A DNA stretch of 37,960 nt, taken from the NCBI GenBank assembly GCA_021648145.1, contig JAKITI010000021.1:1-37960 (forward strand), in the 5' to 3' direction. Below are positions 23,610 to 29,960 of the stretch, one piece after another. Made by a program: the position numbers and the translations under genes. The number at the start of each line of letters is the position of its first letter. Position 1 is the stretch's first letter. The notes under the pieces were generated by a model. The model was not told where the DNA came from and ran no database searches. It saw only the letters and a program-made list of their open reading frames with translations. The DNA comes from Gammaproteobacteria bacterium (lineage in GTDB: Bacteria > Pseudomonadota > Gammaproteobacteria > JAADGQ01).

Positions 23610-25736
23610 TTATTTTTTATACATCTTTGGATCAGATTCCGAGTGGAAAATACCTTTTTCTTTCCAGTGAGCAGTGGCTTTGTCAAGAATCTCTTCCGTG
23701 ACGGTCGTTATGCCATTCTGCGCCGCACACTGCTCAGTCTCTTTGATTACCATGCCGCGTACAAAGTCAGGGATTTTTTCGATGCGCTGTGCGGCGTGTT
23801 CATCCCACTGCATTTTCATCTGTTGCTTGGCTGAGCCTGCATTCCACTCGGCATATTTTTCATCAATAAGCTGTGGGGTGATGCCATCGATTTTATGGCG
23901 GGTCGCAAATGCTTCAATTCGTTGACGTGTGAGATCACGCATAAAACCGACAGGCACTTTACTCATACGTGCTTCAGCGGCGGCGCTCCAAGTGATATTT
24001 GAAGGGGCGGTGCGGGCGCGTGCAGAGCGGTCATCAGAATCAATCGAGCCTGATTCCATTGAATTCATCGCCTTTCGAGCTTGTTTGAGCCCTTGCTCTG
24101 CGACTGTAAGTGTGATTTCGTTAATATCATTTTGCTTGGCATACTGCTCTATACGATCTTTTGATGTATTACGCATAAAGCCTTCAGGAACGCGTGCTAA
24201 TCGTGCTAAAGCGGCAGCTTGCCAAGTAATTTCTAAATTATCACTGGGTTCACTAGATAGCAGTTTGCTCATAAAGGGTTCAATATCAGCTTTTTTGACT
24301 CGGTTTCTGCCTTGTGACCGTGCCTTTTTTTCAGCTCGCATGCTGAGGTTGCCGCGCAATGCCAGTTCATCGACTGTTTTTAATAGTGCTGTGGCATCAT
24401 CGTCCCAACGCATGACTTCGTTATTGGTGGCTCGACGTTTCAAATCACCCGCATCGTGTGCACAAACGATCTCTTCCATCGCTTGCTCTGCATGATCGGG
24501 CATCAATTCGGCAGTAGCTTCTTCCACGATACGTTCGGTGATAATCGTGTGGCCTTTCTCCTGGGCATAACGCAGGATGGCCATGCGTGCCATGGGGCGC
24601 ACAAAGGAAGGAACACGCTCCATGCGACGCTCAGCTTCAATGCTCCATGATGTGGTGACTGATGCAAGACGATCCACTTCCGGCTGATGCTGACGCTGAC
24701 TGAGCAGCACGGCACATTCGGCATCATGCAGCAGGTACTCGCTGTTGCCGCCGATGTCGAGTTCAGCATCAGCATGCACGCCTGTTTTTCCTAGAATGAG
24801 CAGTGATGGTTTGACCTTTTTCAGGTACTTCATGATGACATCGTGCGGTTTGCCATCAAGCAATACAGTTTCAATCTTCATGTCGTGATCAGCGGCGATT
24901 GATTCAGCGACTTTGAGATGACCTTGGTAAATCTTTGCGAGGCCGGAATCAATGATATCTTCGTGCAGTTTTTCTTGCTCCTTGAACTTGAATACTTTAC
25001 CCGCCTCTTCAGATAGCACACCAGCGATTCGATTGAATGCAACGTAGTGATAGTAAGGGTCAAAAGCAGCGACGACTTTGACTTCAACATTCCATTGCCG
25101 TGCCAGCGACAGGGCAGTAAGCAGGCCGCCATAACTGCGTGACGATCCATCGACTCCTACAACGATAGGGCCTTTGTTGATGGATTGCTCTGGGTCTTTG
25201 ATAATAAGGGTGTCAATATCTGAGCGACGCGCAACTCTTTGACAAACAGTTCCGAGGCGGTTGCCATGAACCGCCCCAAGACCCGCTCCTCCCATAACAA
25301 GCAATTCGTAACTACTCTTTTTGTTATTACATTCACGCACCAGTTCGCGGTAGTTTTTGCCTTCTAAAGGGCGGCGTTTGAATTCGATATTTGCATCTGC
25401 ACAATCACGTTCTACCTGATCAAGGTAGGAGTCGGTAATGATGGATAGGCCGCGTGTGATGAGGTCGTCATGCACATCGCGTTGCCGTTCCAGTTCGTCT
25501 TCCATGCGAAATTCTTCTGGCAGGCCACCTTCCATCTGCTTGAAGCGAATGTCGTGAAGTTTGGCGGCATAAACGTGAGTGGCGGTGATTTTACTGTTAA
25601 AGAAACTCGCCAGTTCGAGTGCTTCCTGACGGGCTTTATTGCTATGGTCGGATGAATCTACGGCCACTAAAATGGAGTTATAGCCTGGTAGTGGGGCAGT
25701 CTCTTCCTGCTTTGTTTCTAACGCATGAGCTGTCAT
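23610..25736 (-). CDS. Tandem universal stress protein with five PCP_red repeats
   Basis: A 708-residue protein. Two UspA-type domains come first: NSILVAVDSSDHSNKARQEA (near 20) and GPIVVGVDGSSRSYGGLLTA (near 190). The first ends in LLVMGGAGLGAVHGNRLG, a Usp ATP-binding-like GxGx(9)G region; the second has LLILGKTGVHADAELDIGGNSE. From about residue 365 five PCP_red-like repeats follow (WSIEAERRMERVPSFVRPM; WDDDATALLKTV, divergent; WQAAALARLARVP; WSAAAEARMSKVP; WDEHAAQRIEKIPDFVRGM). The gene lies 17 bases upstream of the radical SAM gene with related repeats. Together they suggest a shared tetrapyrrole- or partner-binding scaffold. The function of Usp-PCP_red fusions is not known to me. Confidence 0.88.
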   Translation of the reverse strand: MTAHALETKQEETAPLPGYNSILVAVDSSDHSNKARQEALELASFFNSKITATHVYAAKLHDIRFKQMEGGLPEEFRMEDELERQRDVHDDLITRGLSIITDSYLDQVERDCADANIEFKRRPLEGKNYRELVRECNNKKSSYELLVMGGAGLGAVHGNRLGTVCQRVARRSDIDTLIIKDPEQSINKGPIVVGVDGSSRSYGGLLTALSLARQWNVEVKVVAAFDPYYHYVAFNRIAGVLSEEAGKVFKFKEQEKLHEDIIDSGLAKIYQGHLKVAESIAADHDMKIETVLLDGKPHDVIMKYLKKVKPSLLILGKTGVHADAELDIGGNSEYLLHDAECAVLLSQRQHQPEVDRLASVTTSWSIEAERRMERVPSFVRPMARMAILRYAQEKGHTIITERIVEEATAELMPDHAEQAMEEIVCAHDAGDLKRRATNNEVMRWDDDATALLKTVDELALRGNLSMRAEKKARSQGRNRVKKADIEPFMSKLLSSEPSDNLEITWQAAALARLARVPEGFMRNTSKDRIEQYAKQNDINEITLTVAEQGLKQARKAMNSMESGSIDSDDRSARARTAPSNITWSAAAEARMSKVPVGFMRDLTRQRIEAFATRHKIDGITPQLIDEKYAEWNAGSAKQQMKMQWDEHAAQRIEKIPDFVRGMVIKETEQCAAQNGITTVTEEILDKATAHWKEKGIFHSESDPKMYKK

Positions 25737-25756
25737 AGAAATTATTATCCTCTACT

Positions 25757-25863
25757 AATCAAAGGGGTCAGACTCGATTTTCTCGTTTCCATGCTCCTGC
25801 GTGGGAACCAGAGACAAACAAACCGTGTTAGCAGGGAATCAACTTACTCTGACCCCTTTGATT
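25757..25863. repeat. 107-bp mini-element with perfect 16-bp terminal inverted repeats
   Basis: The arms AATCAAAGGGGTCAGA (25757-25772) and TCTGACCCCTTTGATT (25848-25863) are perfect inverse copies. Inside is one copy of the GTTYCCAYGCTCCTGCGTGGGAACC palindrome type also seen at 13409-13490. Related ACCCCTTTGATT sequence recurs at 36850-36861. No coding capacity is seen. It sits between the Usp gene and the 40-aa membrane peptide gene, inside an otherwise continuous operon. It may be a MITE or RAYT-mobilised repeat. Confidence 0.7.
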
Positions 25864-25869
25864 GATTCT

Positions 25870-25992
25870 TTAATGCATCAACCAATTCACCACAATGACT
25901 GCAACCACAATCATGTTGATGCTGAAACCAACCATTGCAATATAGTCAAAAGCGGTGAAACGGTAGCGAAAATCCTCTGGAGAGCGATTCAT
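25870..25992 (-). CDS. 40-residue single-span membrane peptide
   Basis: A short gene coding for a charged N-terminus (MNRSPEDFRYRFTAFDY) and one hydrophobic helix (VGFSINMIVVAVIVVNW). The ATG overlaps the stop of the upstream gene by one base (TAATG), which strongly supports translation by coupling. It resembles small helper subunits of membrane oxidase complexes such as CydX or CcoQ in size and form only; no homology is claimed. It is followed by the inverted-repeat mini-element. Confidence 0.65.
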   Translation of the reverse strand: MNRSPEDFRYRFTAFDYIAMVGFSINMIVVAVIVVNWLMH

Positions 25993-26729
25993 TATTTGCC
26001 TTTATATGCAAAATCAACGCTCTCTTTACCACCGGCACTGATCTCAACTTTTCCTTTCTTTTCACCCAGTGTGCCGTGCCATGCCCGAATCTTATATTTT
26101 CCCGCTGGAATGTTATCAATGGTGTAGCTGCCATCGGGCTTGACGACTGCGTAATAGGGGTTTTTGGCGACAAAGGTAAAACCATGCATGAAGTCATGAG
26201 CATCACACTCTAATTTCATTGAAGTGCCACGTTTCAGTTTTATTGTTTTGTCCAAGGTTTTCAGGTCTGAAGGCTGGCTGATGTTAAAGACTGTTTTTCT
26301 TACTTTGCCAATCAGCTCGTAGGTGTGAATGTTGTGCAGTACTGGGTCAGAGTTATTTATGGTCAGTTTGTCACCATTTTTCATGACACCCAGAAAAGGG
26401 CTGAACTCACATTTTTTTTGATTAAGCACTGGATTTTCAAGTTCAGCTTTGAACGCTTTACCTTCCTTGACTTTGGCTAGGTAGACAACGGTGTCATTGA
26501 GCGCACCGTTGTTAACTTTTACAAAGTCGATCAGCCGTTCGCCTGTTCCGCAAGTATCGCTATCTTTGGCTATGGGGTAACTATTGGCGACGGGATCTTT
26601 GCCACTAAAAGAGACTTTACCACTGACGCTGCCGCCATTAGCCACATCAACAACTTTATAAGCTGCATGTGCACTTAATGGTAAGGCTGCCGCAGTGATG
26701 AGTGAAAGTGCTATGACTGATTTTTTCAT
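25992..26729 (-). CDS. Periplasmic cupredoxin/carboxypeptidase-regulatory-like protein
   Basis: A 245-residue exported protein from ATG 26729. The ATG at 26738 is adjacent to the AGAGGA site and too close. The signal peptide is SVIALSLITAAALPLSAHAA. The first part has GGSVSGKVSFSGKD and cysteines at CGTG and KKCEF. The middle has a plastocyanin-like region (NGDKLTINNSDPVLHNIHTY, then MKLECDAHDFMHGF) with His, Cys, His and Met in positions that could bind copper or haem. The end has a CPR/transthyretin-like fold (VVKPDGSYTIDNIPAGKYKIRAWHG). Such proteins accompany methylamine-dehydrogenase-like and cytochrome clusters. I infer a periplasmic electron carrier or complex subunit. Confidence 0.8.
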   Translation of the reverse strand: MKKSVIALSLITAAALPLSAHAAYKVVDVANGGSVSGKVSFSGKDPVANSYPIAKDSDTCGTGERLIDFVKVNNGALNDTVVYLAKVKEGKAFKAELENPVLNQKKCEFSPFLGVMKNGDKLTINNSDPVLHNIHTYELIGKVRKTVFNISQPSDLKTLDKTIKLKRGTSMKLECDAHDFMHGFTFVAKNPYYAVVKPDGSYTIDNIPAGKYKIRAWHGTLGEKKGKVEISAGGKESVDFAYKGK

Positions 26730-26767
26730 TTTTATCATTCCTCTTATTAATTTTGAATCAATATTTT

Positions 26768-29113
26768 TCAGGCTGCTGGTTTTAAGACTCCTTCCAGCAT
26801 CTCGATGGTGAAACGGCGTTCAAGGCTGTTTTTTGATTCATTGAGCTGCTTTAAAAGCCTGGCTTCTGCCAACTCTGAATCAAGTCGTCGCAAGGCGCTT
26901 CCCATACCCTCCGCATCGCCTCCTGTGCTGGTAAGACCCACCTGAATAATGCGCTCTACCACATTTTGGCGATATTGGTGGTCACCAATATTCTGCCCTA
27001 GACCAGCAACTGCCTGAGCCGCATTGCGACGAACGATGGGGTGCTCGTCATCCAGTCTTTCAAGCAGTGCTTCAACGACTGTTTCGTAATTGATGTGATC
27101 AACGGGTGAGGTTTGTTCGCGCATTGGGATTTTATTGGCTTGCAGCAGCTGAACCAGTGAATCAATGATTTGAGAGCGCAGCATGGGCGCTTCATCGTTC
27201 AGCTTTTCAAGCAAAGAAGGGGTCGCATTTTGGTTGGCCATGATACCCAGTGCTTTGGCACTGACGATCTGTAGCGGGGGTTCACCAAAATAGAGGCGGT
27301 GTGTGATCGGCCCCATAGCATTTGCTAGGCCTGCGGTCTCAGGTGCTGTCATGGCAATGCGGGTAAGAGAGTCGATGGCATCAATCTGTACATCAGTGGA
27401 TTCATTTTGCAGCGCATCCAGCAGAGCGTAGACCACTTCGGGTCGGGCGCATTCGCCAAGAATACGCGCACTGAGTGAGCGTACGTCTGTTTTGATATCC
27501 AGTATTTTTGGTTTGCAAAGTGTCTTGAATTTTTCACGATCACTCTCTACCAGGTGCAAATATTCGTCGAGTCTTGATGCATCTTCAACATCGGGCAGTG
27601 ATTCAGGGGTGGGTAGATCGCCTGTGTCTGCACGGCTGGTTTTCTGTTGAATGGCTGCTTCCTCGCCCTCCATGATAATGGCATCCAGAGTGGAGGTAAT
27701 GATGGGAGTCTCTTCTGCTTTTTCTTCTTCGACTAACTCTTCAATGATACCTTGTGGCTCTTCGTCTGAAATTTCTTCGCTCTCTATTTTTTCGTCGTCA
27801 CCGAGTTTAATCTCTCCTCGAAGTGCAGCGATCACAATGGCAAGAGAGGCTGGTATCTGCTCTGATATACTGGAGGCATTACGAGCCAGCTCCATTAAAG
27901 CACTCAAGGCTGAAAGACGAACGACTTGATCGCTGTCAGCCAGTGATTTTGTCAGGTTTGCGAGTACCAGAGCGCTTTCTTCATTACGTTTTCCCAGAGC
28001 GAGCGCTGCTTCCCGGCGCACCATAGGCTCTTGATGATGATCCATCAGTACCACCACAAGCGCTTGTTCTGTTTTAGGGTCTTTCAAGTTTCCGGCCAGC
28101 TTGCATGCTGCCGAGGCAACTTCGATGTGAGGCTCTACGACTCTTTTCAGGAGGATCTCTTGCAGAGTTTTGCTATTCAGATCGCTGATCGGCAGTAGAT
28201 CAGAAGCGACTCCCAGTGCTGTTGCGCGTACTAATGGATCGTTATCATTGATCAGCTCCAGCAAAGTATCTGGTTCTATGGCTGATTTGCTAGAGATGTC
28301 ATGATCACTGCCTAATCGGGACATGGCCATCATTACCGACTGACGTACACTATTGGATGAGTCTTTCAGCATCAGCAAGAGCGCTGCCACAGGGGCTCCA
28401 CTCTTGTGCTGTGCCAATGCTTCGACAGCACTGCTACGTACTGAGTCATCAGAATCTTTCAGTGCTTCTAATAGAGCGGTTGAGCTTTCTGGTGATGTGG
28501 AACTCGCAAGTGCTTTTACAGCACGGCGGCGCTGACGTGGTTTACCGCTTATCAATTGATCAATCACGGCTGTTTCACCTGCGCCACCGATAGTGATAAG
28601 CGCAGTGAACAGTTCATCTTCAATATCCTGGCTAATTTCATCTTCATCTTTAAGGAGTGTCACCAGCGTAGGAACAGCTTCGGCAATTTTCATTTTCCCC
28701 AGCGCTTTCACCGCTTCGCGTTGCATATCCCACCAGCAATCCCAATCACCTTCATCATCCCATTCGAGGTTTTCAGGTTTTGCCAGAGCTATCTCTATCA
28801 GGTGGGGCGCAACTTCGGTATTGCCGATGCTGCCCAGAGCCGTGACCACTGCGGTTTTGACATCACCATCGGGATCGTTAGTCAGGGAGTCGATGAGTGG
28901 TTCAATGGCGCTGGAATCAGCCAGTTGTCCGAGTGCGTTGATGGCATCTAGGCAGACATCAATATCTTCATCGCGCAGCCTTTCAACCAGATCAGAGACA
29001 ACGGATGAATTCCCCAGTATCCCCAGCGTGCGGCACGAACAACAGCGATCCAGTTCATCTCCGGTATTTAAAAGGTTGCGTATGGCGGTCACTGTTTTTG
29101 AACTGCTTGTCAT
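26768..29113 (-). CDS. HEAT-repeat protein, first gene of the minus-strand operon
   Basis: A 781-residue protein with many HEAT/PBS-lyase-type repeats, each about 31-33 residues (for example VVSDLVERLRDEDIDVCLDAINALGQL, SSNSVRQSVMMAMSRLG, EPMVRREAALALGKR). Repeats fill residues about 1-430 and 520-740. They are separated by an acidic linker (EKIESEEISDEEPQG and following) predicted to be disordered. There is no signal peptide, so it is probably cytoplasmic. It starts with a CCSC motif near residue 23. HEAT proteins are scaffolds, and relatives act in phycobilin lyases, so a role in cofactor attachment or complex assembly is possible. Its sigma-54 promoter is at 29161-29175. Confidence 0.9.
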   Translation of the reverse strand: MTSSSKTVTAIRNLLNTGDELDRCCSCRTLGILGNSSVVSDLVERLRDEDIDVCLDAINALGQLADSSAIEPLIDSLTNDPDGDVKTAVVTALGSIGNTEVAPHLIEIALAKPENLEWDDEGDWDCWWDMQREAVKALGKMKIAEAVPTLVTLLKDEDEISQDIEDELFTALITIGGAGETAVIDQLISGKPRQRRRAVKALASSTSPESSTALLEALKDSDDSVRSSAVEALAQHKSGAPVAALLLMLKDSSNSVRQSVMMAMSRLGSDHDISSKSAIEPDTLLELINDNDPLVRATALGVASDLLPISDLNSKTLQEILLKRVVEPHIEVASAACKLAGNLKDPKTEQALVVVLMDHHQEPMVRREAALALGKRNEESALVLANLTKSLADSDQVVRLSALSALMELARNASSISEQIPASLAIVIAALRGEIKLGDDEKIESEEISDEEPQGIIEELVEEEKAEETPIITSTLDAIIMEGEEAAIQQKTSRADTGDLPTPESLPDVEDASRLDEYLHLVESDREKFKTLCKPKILDIKTDVRSLSARILGECARPEVVYALLDALQNESTDVQIDAIDSLTRIAMTAPETAGLANAMGPITHRLYFGEPPLQIVSAKALGIMANQNATPSLLEKLNDEAPMLRSQIIDSLVQLLQANKIPMREQTSPVDHINYETVVEALLERLDDEHPIVRRNAAQAVAGLGQNIGDHQYRQNVVERIIQVGLTSTGGDAEGMGSALRRLDSELAEARLLKQLNESKNSLERRFTIEMLEGVLKPAA

Positions 29114-29160
29114 AATTTTAAGTGCTCTATTTCGTGAACGTAATATTTAAGAGGAAGAGT

Positions 29161-29175
29161 GCATGTAATGTGCCA
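29161..29175 (-). promoter_or_regulatory. Sigma-54 promoter of the minus-strand (HEAT to regulator) operon
   Basis: The minus strand reads TGGCAC-ATTAC-ATGC with exact -24/-12 spacing. It has the same single departure (ATGC for TTGC) as the porin promoter. It is 48-62 bases before the HEAT gene start. Confidence 0.75.
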
Positions 29176-29224
29176 GTTTGTAGAATTACGTTTTTTTTGC
29201 GAATGATTGATGGCTAAAACCAAC

Positions 29225-29298
29225 TTTAGACAGCTTTATCTCTTTGGTTTTAAAGATTTTTTATGGGTTAAATAGGCGGGTAGTTTTAGACAGTTTAT
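29225..29298 (+). repeat. Direct repeat TTTAGACAG in the divergent intergenic region
   Basis: TTTAGACAGCTTTAT (29225-29239) and TTTAGACAGTTTAT (29285-29298) are direct copies with starts 60 bases apart, near the minus-strand promoter. Around the first, TAAAACCAA and TTGGTTTTA form a 9-bp inverted pair. These could be binding sites for a second regulator. Confidence 0.45.
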
Positions 29299-29333
29299 AG
29301 AGAGCACTTATTTAATTTTGGCTCGATCAATCT

Positions 29334-29448
29334 GAATGATTTATTCACTCATTCTTTGTGATTAAGAAAAACAATAGAACGATACGTTCAATTTATGTCG
29401 GTAACTCAATTTGTTCCAGTCAGATTGAGAGAATGGAATGCTTCGTTC
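29334..29448. promoter_or_regulatory. Enhancer-like palindromes shared by the divergent operons
   Basis: GAACG-ATA-CGTTC (29377-29389, perfect) and GAATG-CTT-CGTTC (29436-29448) share the consensus GAAYG-N3-YGTTC and both continue CAAT. A weaker third copy, GAATG-ATT-TATTC, lies at 29334-29346. They stand 100-215 bases upstream of the plus promoter and about 160-290 from the minus promoter, the usual distance for sigma-54 activators. The rest of 29114-29620 holds no gene. Confidence 0.6.
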
Positions 29449-29548
29449 AATAAGCTGAAAGCAGGGCAATACTCTATTCTCTTTTTGAGATCTATTTTTT
29501 CTAATTTAAATAAGATGTTACAAAAATTTCTATTGATTTTTTAACCAT

Positions 29549-29564
29549 TGGCATAGGTGTTGCT
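29549..29564 (+). promoter_or_regulatory. Sigma-54 promoter of the cytochrome operon
   Basis: TGGCAT-AGGTG-TTGCT fits the sigma-54 consensus TGGCAC-N5-TTGCW with only the sixth base different. Transcription would begin near 29575, about 46 bases before the first small gene. It is the best -24/-12 match in the window. Confidence 0.8.
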
Positions 29565-29620
29565 TGTCGTTTGTGTAAATACTGTTTTTATGTGCTGCTA
29601 AGTCAGTCGGGAGGGGTAGG

Positions 29621-29779
29621 TTGAGTAAGGTCGATGATAAAAGTGCCGAGCAAGCCAGTGGTGATACCGGTTACCGCACGACATGGGGGACAAAACTGTT
29701 TTGGGGTGTGTTGATCGGATTGCTGGTTTTTTTCTGGTGGTTGTTGATCTACTCCCATGGAATCGAAGTGAGTCACTAA
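29621..29779 (+). CDS. 52-residue single-span membrane protein, first gene of cytochrome operon
   Basis: A short gene starting with TTG at 29621 after a strong GGGAGGGG site. The protein has a polar N-terminal third (SKVDDKSAEQASGDTGYRTT), then a Trp-rich membrane helix (LFWGVLIGLLVFFWWLLIY) and the tail SHGIEVSH with two histidines. It precedes another tiny gene and the CydA-like gene, so it is likely an accessory subunit of that complex. The family is not recognised. Confidence 0.7.
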   Translation: MSKVDDKSAEQASGDTGYRTTWGTKLFWGVLIGLLVFFWWLLIYSHGIEVSH

Positions 29780-29808
29780 TAAATGTATAAGAATCTAGAG
29801 GTCAGTTA

Positions 29809-29940
29809 ATGGATATCAAACAAGTAAAAGTCTGGGTGGGTGCGTTCCTTGTGGTGTTGCTTTTTTTCTACGGGCTCGATCATTTTGTGATGAGTATTCA
29901 GGGTCTGCCTCTGAACCTTGATATGACCCCTGCACAATAA
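29809..29940 (+). CDS. 43-residue single-span membrane protein
   Basis: ATG 29809 follows an AGAGGTCAG site. The protein is one membrane helix (VWVGAFLVVLLFFYGLDHFV) with the tail SIQGLPLNLDMTPAQ. It ends 20 bases before the CydA-like start. Size and position suggest a small subunit of the membrane cytochrome; no homologue is recognised by eye. Confidence 0.7.
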   Translation: MDIKQVKVWVGAFLVVLLFFYGLDHFVMSIQGLPLNLDMTPAQ

Positions 29941-29960
29941 AATAGGCCTTGGAGTATTTT

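Noticed and set aside
23929-24495. 188-residue open frame on the plus strand
   Set aside because: It mirrors the PCP_red repeats of the Usp gene; its apparent repeats are complements of the real ones.
21550-25736. Chlorophyll or bacteriochlorophyll synthesis
   Set aside because: PCP_red repeats are present, but no BchL/BchN/BchB nitrogenase-like subunits or other photosynthesis genes are seen.
28593-29150. 185-residue open frame on the plus strand
   Set aside because: It is antisense to the HEAT-repeat gene, Ser-rich as expected of a reversed frame, and has no family features.
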